This document shows positions 8,374-16,279 of a stretch of 55,181 nucleotides of DNA, one piece after another. Origin of the DNA: an uncultured Syntrophobacterales bacterium (lineage in GTDB: Bacteria; Desulfobacterota; Syntrophia; Syntrophales; UBA5619). Location: contig CAIYSL010000106.1 of assembly GCA_903928915.1 (NCBI GenBank), positions 1-55,181 of the forward strand, written 5' to 3'. Below the pieces are notes generated by a model, which was given only the letters and a program-made list of their open reading frames with translations, was not told the origin of the DNA and searched no databases. A program made the position numbers and the translations under genes. Within the stretch, counting starts at the first letter, position 1; each line of letters begins with the position of its first letter.

Positions 8374-9192
8374 TCATATCCCGTCAATCCCGACTCCCTT
8401 CAGGCTTCCCAGGCGCTTAATGAGAAAATCGATATCCCTCCTTTCCGTGAATACGCTCCCATGCTGCGGGGCAATGACCTTGACATCGAGTCTGCCGATG
8501 ACATCCGCGGCATACTTCAAGGCCATCTCGGAAGGCATCACCTTCTTATGAAATTCCAGGATATCCTTCAATGGACAGAAGCCCCGCTCGTCGATGCAGC
8601 GGCGGTGATCACCGCATGCGGGACAATCTTCCGGCAGGCGAAGGAAGAGATCCCACTGTCTTGACTCGCTGCCGAAGAGGTCGCTGGTGAACAGGGTCTT
8701 CGTCTTTTCGTCATAGGTTACGAAACTGCCGGCAGCGTGGGCATAGGGAGTCTTGATGAAATGCAATACCCTGCCGTTGAAGCTGAATGTGAAGTCATGC
8801 TCGTCTATTGATTTCAGAATGCCGCGTTTTTCCCGCTCTATGTAGTAGCTTAAGAAAATGTTGTTATGGGATTCCGACAGTATCTTCAGCGCCGGATTCG
8901 CACAAATGTCGACCATATTGGACATGGAACCGCAGAGGTCGGGGTCCGGGTGGTGATAGATCAGGGCGAGAATCTGCTCGGGAGCAATGCCCGTCTGCAG
9001 TATCTTCATCATCACCGTGGCGAAGTCAGGGCGGCTTCCCGCGTCGATCAACACCGCCTGATTGCCCTCGATCACCAGGTATGGATTGCAGTGGATATTC
9101 GACGCCTTTTCATCAAATCCCACCCAGTAGATATGATCCGCGATTTCGACTGGGTGGTCATACGCTTTCTGGCGGTTCATCGGACTCATCAT
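8374..9192 (-). CDS. Metallo-beta-lactamase-fold diiron protein (FprA/ODP-like)
   Basis: A 272-residue protein matching the lactamase part of flavodiiron proteins but without a flavodoxin domain. Likely metal ligands are H81, D83 and D85 (YHHPDPDLCG), H152 (TPYAHAAGS), D171 (LFTSDLFG) and H244 (APQHGSVF). The second His of the classical HxExDH motif is Leu86, as in stand-alone oxygen-binding diiron proteins (ODP). A Cys-rich insert, C190-P-A-C193 with C199 and C206, may bind another metal. Its start overlaps the stop of the upstream cyclase gene by four bases (9189-9192), so the two are translationally coupled. It probably reports O2 or NO to the cyclase. Confidence 0.82.
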   Translation of the reverse strand: MMSPMNRQKAYDHPVEIADHIYWVGFDEKASNIHCNPYLVIEGNQAVLIDAGSRPDFATVMMKILQTGIAPEQILALIYHHPDPDLCGSMSNMVDICANPALKILSESHNNIFLSYYIEREKRGILKSIDEHDFTFSFNGRVLHFIKTPYAHAAGSFVTYDEKTKTLFTSDLFGSESRQWDLFLRLPEDCPACGDHRRCIDERGFCPLKDILEFHKKVMPSEMALKYAADVIGRLDVKVIAPQHGSVFTERRDIDFLIKRLGSLKGVGIDGI

Positions 9193-9974
9193 CGTTCTTT
9201 CGCGACAAAATAGGCCTTCATACTTGCCTTATTCTTCAGCGCGATCTCCCCTCGTTCCACGAATTCAAAATAGTCGCGGGTTCTGACGTAGGTCTCGTTC
9301 GATACGTTGACCTTACCTGTTTCTCCGGAAGACTCGAATCGGGAAGCGATGTTCACGTTATCCCCGAAGATGTCAAACTGCATACGCTCCTTCCCGACGA
9401 CGCCGGCCGTCACCGCCCCCGAATGAATACCCACGCGGATCTGCAGATGCTGATCGTTCTGCCTGTTTAGGGAATCGACCAGCGTGAGAAATGCCATCCC
9501 GGTTCTTACGGCCATCCGCGCATGATCCTGATACGCGAGCGGCGCCCCGAAAACGGCCATATAAGCGTCGCCGATCGTTTTGATCTTCGTCCCTCCGAAG
9601 CGTATGACCAGATCATCCATTCCCTGGAAAAGGTTGTCGAGAAGCTCGACCAACACCGCGCCGGAGATCCGTTCCGCCAGCTGCGTAAACGCAACGATAT
9701 CGGAAAACAGAATCGTACAGTCGAACGGACGGGGGGCGAAGCTCCCGGCATGCTTGATCTCGTTGGCGACCGTCTCCGGAAGGGTGTTCTTCAAGAGGCC
9801 TTCCACCTTCCTTTCAAGGATAACGTATTCCCGGATCAACTCTGCCAGCAGCCGCTTCTGGATGGCGGCATCCTGGATCACCGCTACCGAAGAGAGGTAG
9901 TCCAACAGAACCTGATCGTTCAGCTTGTGCTGAGGATCATTCTGGAATAACGCGACGATTGACGAAAGCGTCAT
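9189..9974 (-). CDS. Class III adenylate/guanylate cyclase
   Basis: A 261-residue cytoplasmic protein from the chosen ATG. The N-terminal 75 or so residues form a helical segment, followed by a class III cyclase catalytic domain. FSDIVAFT and the later GGTKIKTIGDAYMAVFGAP supply the two metal-binding Asp residues and a substrate-binding Lys; RVGIHSGAVTAGVVG and FGDNVNIASRFE close the active site. There is no membrane segment. Upstream in-frame starts exist at 9992 (ATG) and 10019 (GTG); I prefer 9974 because GAAGG lies seven bases before it. It overlaps the diiron lactamase-fold gene by ATGA, which suggests a cyclic-nucleotide response to oxygen. Confidence 0.88.
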   Translation of the reverse strand: MTLSSIVALFQNDPQHKLNDQVLLDYLSSVAVIQDAAIQKRLLAELIREYVILERKVEGLLKNTLPETVANEIKHAGSFAPRPFDCTILFSDIVAFTQLAERISGAVLVELLDNLFQGMDDLVIRFGGTKIKTIGDAYMAVFGAPLAYQDHARMAVRTGMAFLTLVDSLNRQNDQHLQIRVGIHSGAVTAGVVGKERMQFDIFGDNVNIASRFESSGETGKVNVSNETYVRTRDYFEFVERGEIALKNKASMKAYFVAKER

Positions 9975-10404
9975 AGCACGGCCTTCACCCATTGAGTGTT
10001 TTACCGCGGCACCCCGCACGCACGATCATACTCCCGGTGCGACTCTGGCGGTGATAGGATTATATAGAACGGTTTCTTCCGCCTGTCAAACAGATCGATC
10101 GCTACTGTAGTTACCGATCGTTACGCTCCGCCGCGTGTGGGCGTCACAGTGGGAAGGTGATCGCACGCGATCAACGGCCGCACATCTCCCGTCCCTCCTT
10201 GCTCTCCACCGCGGCGTACCAGTGCTCCCGGATATCTGTATCATTTTTCTTGACAGCCCATCCGGAGTGAGATAGCAGGTATAGTATATCACATATTACA
10301 GTACCGTCTCTCCCGGGGACCGTTGAACCAATACTAGGTCTAGCACGGCAAGAACGCGGACGACCGCTGACCGAAACCCGAAGAAAAACGATGAGGAGGA
10401 GACC
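9975..10404. other. Divergent intergenic region, cyclase / tctC
   Basis: No gene is seen. It holds the minus-strand promoter at 10061-10089 and, toward tctC, TTGACA at 10250-10255 followed by an AT-rich stretch (10273-10300) with TATAGT at 10280-10285. The spacing of that pair is poor, so the tctC promoter is uncertain. Confidence 0.6.
10061..10089 (-). promoter_or_regulatory. Promoter of the cyclase-diiron protein operon
   Basis: On the minus strand, TTGACA (10089-10084) and TATATA (10066-10061) are separated by exactly 17 bp. The implied start site lies a few bases before the GTG at 10019 and about 80 bp before the ATG at 9974. Confidence 0.75.
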
Positions 10405-11388
10405 ATGAAGAGAACGAGCATCGCGTGTTTGGTTCTGGGGCTCATTTTGGCAGGAGGGCTGTTCCTGACGCAGGCCCTGGCCGCCGACAAACCCAAAGAC
10501 TATCCCACCAAACCCGTCACGATCCAGATCGGGTTCGGCGCCGGCGGGAGCAGTGACGTGGGGGTGCGGGTACTGGCGGAATCCCTCAAGAAGATCATCG
10601 GCCAGCCGGTCCTGGCGGAGAACAAGCCGGGCGCGGGCAGCCAGGTGATGCTGACCGACTTCAAGAACAACGCCAAACCCGACGGGTACACGATGGCGCT
10701 GATCAACGTCCCCCAGATCCAGACGATCGTCTTCGACGCCTCCAGCAAGCCCCTGTTCAGCATGAAGGATTTTCAGCCCGTCGCGAACCACGTTCAGGAC
10801 CCGGGGGCCATCCTTGTCCGGAAGGAAAGCAAGTACAACACGCTCGAAGACCTGATCAACGACGCCAAGGCGCGGCCCGGACAGGTGACCGCCTCCACCA
10901 CGGGAATCGGAAGCGACGACCACCTGGCGGTGCTGGATGTGGAGCGCCGGGCAAAGGTGAAGTTCAACATCGTCCACCTGAAAGACACCCCGACGGCCCT
11001 CACGCGGGCGCTGGGCGGTCATACCGACGCCAACTTCGACAACATCGGCGGTTTTTTGCCCTCGGTCAATTCCGGACTGGCGAGAATCCTGGCGGTGATG
11101 ATGGAGCAGCGCTATTCCGACCTGCCGAACGTCCCGACCTTCAAGGAACGGGGGTACGACCTCGTCTCCTCCTCCACCCGCGGGTACGTGTTCCCGGCCG
11201 GGACCCCGATGCCGATCGTCAAGTACATGGAGCAGTCGATCAAGAAGGCGATGGATGATCCGGAGCACATCGACCGGATGAAGAAGGCCGGGCTCACCCT
11301 GAAGTTCATGGGCATCGAAGAGTTCGGCAAGTTCCTCGAAGGGCAGAACGAGCGGGCCAAACAACTGATCGAACTGTACCGGAAATGA
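10405..11388 (+). CDS. tctC: TctC-type periplasmic solute-binding protein of a TTT transporter
   Basis: A 327-residue Bug/TctC protein. A signal peptide (residues 1-28, cleavage after LTQALA) is followed by DYPTKPVTIQIGFGAGGSSDVGVRVLAE, the characteristic ligand-loop block, then NKPGAGSQVMLTDFKNNAKPDGYTM and a C-terminal lobe with GYDLVSSSTRGYVFPAGTPMPIVKYMEQSIKKAM. It captures a carboxylate in the periplasm for the TctAB membrane pair. GAGGAGGAGACC precedes the ATG. Its stop overlaps the start of tctB by four bases (11385-11388). The substrate is unknown; the next genes suggest a hydroxy-acid or sulfo-hydroxy-acid. Confidence 0.92.
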   Translation: MKRTSIACLVLGLILAGGLFLTQALAADKPKDYPTKPVTIQIGFGAGGSSDVGVRVLAESLKKIIGQPVLAENKPGAGSQVMLTDFKNNAKPDGYTMALINVPQIQTIVFDASSKPLFSMKDFQPVANHVQDPGAILVRKESKYNTLEDLINDAKARPGQVTASTTGIGSDDHLAVLDVERRAKVKFNIVHLKDTPTALTRALGGHTDANFDNIGGFLPSVNSGLARILAVMMEQRYSDLPNVPTFKERGYDLVSSSTRGYVFPAGTPMPIVKYMEQSIKKAMDDPEHIDRMKKAGLTLKFMGIEEFGKFLEGQNERAKQLIELYRK

Positions 11389-11846
11389 GACGGCTCAACG
11401 CCATCGTCTGGGGGGCGATGCTGGCCTTCGGGGCTTTCGTCATCCTCCAGTCGCTGAAGCACAACTACTACGGCAGCGACTTCGGGCCGGGACCGGGGTT
11501 CTTCTCCTTCTGGCTCGGGGTCCTGCTGATGGCGTTGTCCCTTGCCCAGATGGTCATGACGTACCGCCGGCCGGCAGAGCCCCTGCCGGCCGGGTTCATC
11601 CCCGGCCGGGAAGGCGTTACCCGGATGGTCTGCATCATCGGCGCGCTGGCGGCGGCGCTGCTCATGATGACCACGCTGGGTTACAGCCTGACCATGCTGG
11701 GGTTCTGCATCTTCCTCCTGCACAGGCTGGGACGGCAGCCCTGGTGGCTCACGCTGGTGCTGGCCGCCGTCGCCAGCTTCGGCACCGCCTACCTGTTCGG
11801 ATTACTGCAGGTGATGCTGCCCAAGGGCGTACTGGGGTTGATGTAA
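11385..11846 (+). CDS. tctB: TctB-type small membrane subunit of a TTT transporter
   Basis: A 153-residue protein with four predicted membrane helices: AIVWGAMLAFGAFVILQSL, FFSFWLGVLLMALSLAQMVM, MVCIIGALAAALLMMTTLGYSLTMLGFCIFLL and WWLTLVLAAVASFGTAYLFGLL. The YGSDFGPGPGFF block in the first loop is common in TctB proteins. It starts inside the tctC stop codon region and is followed 18 bp later by tctA. It forms the small permease subunit of a secondary, cation-driven transporter. Confidence 0.88.
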   Translation: MRRLNAIVWGAMLAFGAFVILQSLKHNYYGSDFGPGPGFFSFWLGVLLMALSLAQMVMTYRRPAEPLPAGFIPGREGVTRMVCIIGALAAALLMMTTLGYSLTMLGFCIFLLHRLGRQPWWLTLVLAAVASFGTAYLFGLLQVMLPKGVLGLM

Positions 11847-11864
11847 TTCCGAGGAGACCCACAC

Positions 11865-13376
11865 GTGGAGGCATTTCAGCACCTGATGACGGGATTCGCG
11901 GCTGCTCTCTCCCCGCTGAATCTCCTGTTCGCCACCATCGGCTGCGTCCTGGGGACGCTGATCGGCGTCCTGCCGGGGCTGGGACCCGCGGCCGGGACGG
12001 CGCTCCTGATCCCCATCACGTTCAAGCTCGAACCCACATCCGCCATCATCATGCTGGCGGCGATCTACTACGGGGCCATGTACGGGGGAACGATCACCTC
12101 GGTCCTGATCAACGTCCCGGGCGAGGCGGCCAGCGTCGTGACCTGTCTCGACGGCTACGAGATGGCAAAACAGGGGCGGGCCGGGGCGGCGCTGGGCATT
12201 GCGGCGATCGGATCGTTCTTCGGGGGAACGGTGGCCACCTTCGGCCTCGTCCTGGTGGCGCTTCCGCTGACCCGCTTCGCCCTGAAGTTCGGCTCGCCCG
12301 AGTATTTCTCCCTCCTGCTGGTCGGCCTCTCCCTCGTCATGGGCTTGGCGGGGAAGTCGCTGGCCAAGGCCCTGGTGATGGGGGCCCTCGGCCTGATCTT
12401 CTCGTTCGTCGGCGTGGACCCCGTCGAGGGGGCGCCGCGGTTCACCTTCGACATCGCGCCCTTGATGGACGGAATCCGCTTCGTCCCGGTGGTGATGGGA
12501 TTCTTCGGCATCGGGGAGATCCTGATCAACGCGGAGCGGTCCCTCGCCGGGGTGATAGCGGAAGGGGGCAAGGTCTCTTCGTTCTTGCCGAGACGGGATG
12601 AAGTCCGGATCTCGATCCTGTCGATCCTCCGCGGCACGGGGCTGGGGTTCTTTCTCGGTCTGATCCCGGGGACGAACTCCGCCGTCGCCTCGTTCATGTC
12701 CTACTCCATCGAACGGAAGTTCTCAAGGCATCCGGACGCCTTCGGCACCGGGATCATCGAGGGGGTTGCCGCGCCGGAAACGGCCAACAACGCCTACGCA
12801 AACGCCGCGCTGATCCCGCTGTTCACCCTGGGGCTCCCGGGATCGCCCACGATCGCCATCCTGATGGGCGCCCTGATCATGAACGGCCTCACCCCGGGCC
12901 CCCTGCTGTTTTCGCAGCACGCCGGCTTCGTCTGGGCGGTCATCGCCAGTCTGTACATCGGCAACCTGATCCTCTTGATCCTCAACCTCCCCCTCGTGGG
13001 CTGGTGGGCAAAACTGCTGAAGATCCCCTACAACATCCTGATGGTGTTCATCCTGGTGTTCTGCATCATCGGGGCCTACAGTCTCAACAACAGCATGTTC
13101 GACGTGGGGATGATGCTCGTCTGTGGCCTGCTGGGATACCTCTTTAAGAAGCTCGACTTCCCGCTGGCCCCGGCGGTCCTCACGCTGATCCTCGGCCCCC
13201 TGATGGAACAGAGCCTGCGTGAATCGCTCTCCGTCTCCCAGGGGAGCTTCGCCATCTTCTTCACCCGCCCGATCTCGCTGTTCTTCCTGATCGTGGCCGC
13301 CCTGATCATGGTGACATCCGCCTGGCAGGCCTGGCCGTCCACCATCCGGGAGGAGAGCAAGGAGGCGCAGGTTTAG
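11865..13376 (+). CDS. tctA: TctA-type large membrane subunit of a TTT transporter
   Basis: A 503-residue permease with 11-12 membrane helices. The family hallmark blocks are present: GTLIGVLPGLGPAAGTALLIPITF near residue 30, YYGAMYGGTITSVLINVPGEAASVVTCLDGYEMAKQGRAGAALGIAAIGSFFGG, then GLIPGTNSAVASFMSYSIERK and the second-repeat signature GVAAPETANNAYANAALIPLFTLGLPGSPTIAILMGALI. The start is GTG at 11865 with GAGGAG upstream. It is the main transport subunit, acting with TctB and TctC. A GC-rich hairpin without a T tract lies downstream (about 13413-13435). Confidence 0.93.
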   Translation: MEAFQHLMTGFAAALSPLNLLFATIGCVLGTLIGVLPGLGPAAGTALLIPITFKLEPTSAIIMLAAIYYGAMYGGTITSVLINVPGEAASVVTCLDGYEMAKQGRAGAALGIAAIGSFFGGTVATFGLVLVALPLTRFALKFGSPEYFSLLLVGLSLVMGLAGKSLAKALVMGALGLIFSFVGVDPVEGAPRFTFDIAPLMDGIRFVPVVMGFFGIGEILINAERSLAGVIAEGGKVSSFLPRRDEVRISILSILRGTGLGFFLGLIPGTNSAVASFMSYSIERKFSRHPDAFGTGIIEGVAAPETANNAYANAALIPLFTLGLPGSPTIAILMGALIMNGLTPGPLLFSQHAGFVWAVIASLYIGNLILLILNLPLVGWWAKLLKIPYNILMVFILVFCIIGAYSLNNSMFDVGMMLVCGLLGYLFKKLDFPLAPAVLTLILGPLMEQSLRESLSVSQGSFAIFFTRPISLFFLIVAALIMVTSAWQAWPSTIREESKEAQV

Positions 13377-13542
13377 CAGGCCCCCCGCTTCCCCGCGCCG
13401 CGCCCGAGCCGCCCGTCCCCCCGCGCCCGGGACGGCGGCGCCGCACCGATCGCGGGAGGGAGCTCCGGAAAAGGCCTTGACAAGGGGTGGGGGCTCGGAT
13501 ACGTATCCCGGCGACAATGGCACAACGGAGGAATCGGAGGGT

Positions 13543-13830
13543 ATGGCCAAGGCGCTGAAAATCGACAGCCGCGACAACTGCGCAGTGGTACTGGACGATG
13601 TGCGGCAGGGGGACCGGGTTGAGGTGCGTACCGAGGCGGGGATCGTCTCCCTAAACGCCGGAAGCGCGATCGCCTTCGGTCACAAGATCGCCCTTGCGGC
13701 CCTGGCGGCCGATCAGCCGATCATCAAGTACGGCGCAGAGATCGGCAGGGCCTCTGCGGCGATTCCCGCGGGCGCATGGATCCACCTGCACAACGTCACC
13801 TGCCGGCGCGGCCGGGAAGGACGGGGGTAG
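13543..13830 (+). CDS. UxaA-family hydrolase, small (SAF-domain) subunit
   Basis: A 95-residue protein made of one SAF domain (DNCAVVLDDVRQGDRVEVRTEAGIVSLNAGSAIAFGHKIALAALAADQPIIKYGAEIGRASAAIPAGAWIHLHNVT). This is the N-terminal part of altronate/galactarate dehydratases and the separate small subunit of (2R)-sulfolactate sulfo-lyase (SuyA). The ATG at 13543 is preceded by GGAGG; a TTGACA at 13477 may be its -35 element. The partner large subunit follows after two bases. Which acid it dehydrates or desulfonates is not decidable from the sequence. Confidence 0.83.
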   Translation: MAKALKIDSRDNCAVVLDDVRQGDRVEVRTEAGIVSLNAGSAIAFGHKIALAALAADQPIIKYGAEIGRASAAIPAGAWIHLHNVTCRRGREGRG

Positions 13831-13832
13831 CC

Positions 13833-15002
13833 ATGGCGGCCGGGGAAATCTTTCAGGGATACCGCCGGGAACGGGGACTGCCTGGCGTCAGGAACGTCGT
13901 GGCGATCATCCCGTCGGTTTTTTGCGCCAACACGGTCGCCCGCCGGATCGCCGACCAGGTCGCCGGCACGATCGCCTTCTGCCACCCCGTGGGTTGCAGC
14001 CAGGTCGGCCTCGACCTGGAGCTCACCGCCCGCGGCCTGAAGGGGCTCGGGGCGAACCCCAATCTGTACGGGACCGTCGTGGTGGGGCTGGGGTGCGAAC
14101 GCCTCCGCCCCCGCGAGCTCGCCGAAGGGATCGCCGCTGCGGGAAAGCCGGTGGAGATGGTGGTAATCCAGGAGGAGGGCGACACCCTCCGGGCGATCGA
14201 GAAAGGGGTGGCCCTGGCCGGCCGCATGGCCGAAGAGGCCGGCCGCCAGCAGCGGGAGCCCTTTCCGCTGTCCGAACTCGCACTCGGACTCAAGTGCGGC
14301 GGCACGGATGCCACCTCGGGGATCGCCGCCAACCCGGCGCTCGGCTGGGTATCCGACCGGCTTGTCGCCGCGGGCGGTACGGCGATCTTCACCGAGGTGA
14401 CCGAACTGATCGGGGCGGAGCAGATCCTCGCCGGGCGGGGAACCAGCCCGCAGGTGTCCGGGGAGATCCTGACAACGATCGGCGCGATGGAACAGCGGCT
14501 CGCCGCAGCCACGGCCGGCGCGGAATTCAAGCACCGTTCTGCCCTGATCTCGCCGGGAAACGAAGACGGCGGGGTCACGACGGTGGCCGAGAAGGCCCTC
14601 GGCGGGATCACCAAGGCGGGCACCGGCCCGATCAGCGGCGTCCTGGGGTACGGCCAATATCCGGCCGGAAGCGGCCTGTACCTCCTGGACTGCGTCGGCC
14701 ATGACGGCGAGGCGGTCACGGGGCTGGTCGCCTCGGGCTGTCAGCTGGTCGTGTTCACCACCGGCCGCGGGACCCCCACGGGGTTCCCCGGCGTGCCGGT
14801 GATCAAGATCACGGGAAACAGCGCCACCTTCACGCGGATGCGGTTCAACCTCGACTTCGACGCCGGTCCGATCGTCGCCGGGGCCTCGATTGCCGAAATG
14901 GGCGCAGTTCTCTTCGCGAAGGTCCTCAGCGTCGCCTCGGGCGAGCCCGCACGGGCGGAGCTGCTCGGCCACGACGAGTTGTTCTGCATCACCCGGATAT
15001 GA
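13833..15002 (+). CDS. UxaA-family hydrolase, large subunit (altronate dehydratase / sulfolactate lyase type)
   Basis: A 389-residue protein matching the catalytic part of UxaA/GarD/SuyB enzymes. The family blocks are RNVVAIIPSVFCANTVARRIAD, AFCHPVGCSQVGLD, NLYGTVVVGLGCER, SELALGLKCGGTDATSGIAANPALGWVSD and the closing VFTTGRGTPTGFPGVPVIKITGNS. Conserved Cys and His residues in these blocks probably hold the metal. It works with the SAF-domain subunit two bases upstream. With the TTT transporter ahead, the set forms an uptake and lyase/dehydratase pathway for a hydroxy-acid. Strong terminator at 15036-15071. Confidence 0.86.
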   Translation: MAAGEIFQGYRRERGLPGVRNVVAIIPSVFCANTVARRIADQVAGTIAFCHPVGCSQVGLDLELTARGLKGLGANPNLYGTVVVGLGCERLRPRELAEGIAAAGKPVEMVVIQEEGDTLRAIEKGVALAGRMAEEAGRQQREPFPLSELALGLKCGGTDATSGIAANPALGWVSDRLVAAGGTAIFTEVTELIGAEQILAGRGTSPQVSGEILTTIGAMEQRLAAATAGAEFKHRSALISPGNEDGGVTTVAEKALGGITKAGTGPISGVLGYGQYPAGSGLYLLDCVGHDGEAVTGLVASGCQLVVFTTGRGTPTGFPGVPVIKITGNSATFTRMRFNLDFDAGPIVAGASIAEMGAVLFAKVLSVASGEPARAELLGHDELFCITRI

Positions 15003-15035
15003 TGGATCGGTAGGGGCCCAATCCCTGACTGATTG

Positions 15036-15071
15036 ACGGCCTGCGCAGGCCACCCTGCGGAGGCCGTTTTT
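15036..15071 (+). terminator. Rho-independent terminator after the UxaA-type genes
   Basis: A 14-base-pair stem (15036-15049 with 15054-15067, one mismatch) with a four-base loop, followed by a T run to 15071. It separates the lyase unit from the NrpR-like gene. Confidence 0.88.
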
Positions 15072-15203
15072 GTTCACCTCCCCTCCTCCGTTTCTCCCGT
15101 CATGCCCCCGCGGCGCCCCCGTGCGCGCCTCCGCGCCACTGCCCCCTTTTTCCTGTTGACAGCGGAAAAACTCCATGATAGAGGCATCGGCAAAGGATTA
15201 CCG

Positions 15204-16223
15204 ATGCCGATGAAACAGATCTTCAACGTCGAGGATATCGAGAAGAAAATCCTCCTGATCCTGCGGATTCTCCGCGAATCGCCCGATCCGGTGGGGGCCC
15301 GCCTGATCTCGCGGCGCATGCTGGAATACGGCGTGGCGCTCAGCGAGCGGGGGGTCCGCTACCACCTGAAGCTGATGGACGACCGGGGGCTCACCCGGCT
15401 GATCGGCCAGCACGACGGCCGGACCATCACCGAGCTGGGGGTCGAGGAGATCGGCAACGCCCGGGTCCACGACAAGATCGGGTTCGCCATTTCCCGGATC
15501 GAAATCCTTGCCTTTCGCACCTCCCTCGACCTGGAAAAGCGGCAGGGGTTCACCCCGGTCAACGTCTCGTTCATCCCGCGCAAGTCCTTCAAGAAGGCGC
15601 TGGAGCTGATGAAGCCCGCCTTCGAGCGGGGCCTCCACGTGAGCGAGCTGATCGGCTGCGCCGAGGAGGGGGAGCGGATCGGCGAGCTGACGGTCCCGGA
15701 GGGCTGTACGGGGTTCGCGACGGTCTGCAGCATCATCGTCAACGGCGTCCTCCTGAAGAGCGGCATCCCGATGGATTCCCGGTTCGGCGGCATCCTGCAG
15801 GTCAAGGACGCCAAACCGCTCCGGTTCGTCGAGTTGATCAACTACTCGGGCTCCTCCCTCGACCCCTCGGAGGTGTTCATCCGCGGCCGGATGACCTCGG
15901 TCCGGCAGGCGGCCCGGCAGGGGGAGGGAAAGATCCTGGCCAACTTCCGGGAGGTCCCGGTGCCGGCGCTCAAGCTCGCCGAGACGCTGATCAAGAACCT
16001 TCGCCGGGCGGGAATCGGGGGGGTGCTCGCGATCGGCGAGATCGGGGAGCCGATCTGCCAGATCCCGGTCGACATGAACCGGGTGGGGATGATCCTGTAC
16101 GGAGGGCTCAACCCCGTCGCCTGCGCCCACGAGGGCGGCGTCGAGGTGGAGAACCGCGCCATGTCGACCCTGATGGATTACGAGGAACTGCAGAATTTCT
16201 GGGAACTCTGCAAGAATAGGTGA
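15204..16223 (+). CDS. NrpR-like transcription regulator (winged helix plus DUF128)
   Basis: A 339-residue protein. Residues 1-80 form a winged-helix domain (DIEKKILLILRILRESPDPVGARLISRRMLEYGVALSERGVRYHLKLMDDRGLTRLIGQ), and the rest is the NrpR regulatory domain (DUF128): VNVSFIPRKSFKKALELMKPAFERGLHVSELIG ... GFATVCSIIVNGVLLKSGIPMDSRFGGILQV ... GGVLAIGEIGEPICQIPVDMNRVGMILYGGLNPVACAHE. In methanogens NrpR represses nitrogen genes in response to 2-oxoglutarate. Here it lies directly upstream of glutamate dehydrogenase (56 bp), fitting a nitrogen-control role. The start at 15204 is chosen over an upstream open frame; TTGACA at 15156 lies suitably ahead. Confidence 0.88.
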   Translation: MPMKQIFNVEDIEKKILLILRILRESPDPVGARLISRRMLEYGVALSERGVRYHLKLMDDRGLTRLIGQHDGRTITELGVEEIGNARVHDKIGFAISRIEILAFRTSLDLEKRQGFTPVNVSFIPRKSFKKALELMKPAFERGLHVSELIGCAEEGERIGELTVPEGCTGFATVCSIIVNGVLLKSGIPMDSRFGGILQVKDAKPLRFVELINYSGSSLDPSEVFIRGRMTSVRQAARQGEGKILANFREVPVPALKLAETLIKNLRRAGIGGVLAIGEIGEPICQIPVDMNRVGMILYGGLNPVACAHEGGVEVENRAMSTLMDYEELQNFWELCKNR

Positions 16224-16279
16224 ACAGCAGCCTGAAGCGATCCGTTAACACTCATTGAAGAAAGAGGAGGTACAGTTCT

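Noticed and set aside
13409-13439. Terminator after tctA
   Set aside because: CCGTCCC/GGGACGG forms a good stem, but there is no T tract, and it lies close to a possible promoter of the next gene; left out as a called feature.
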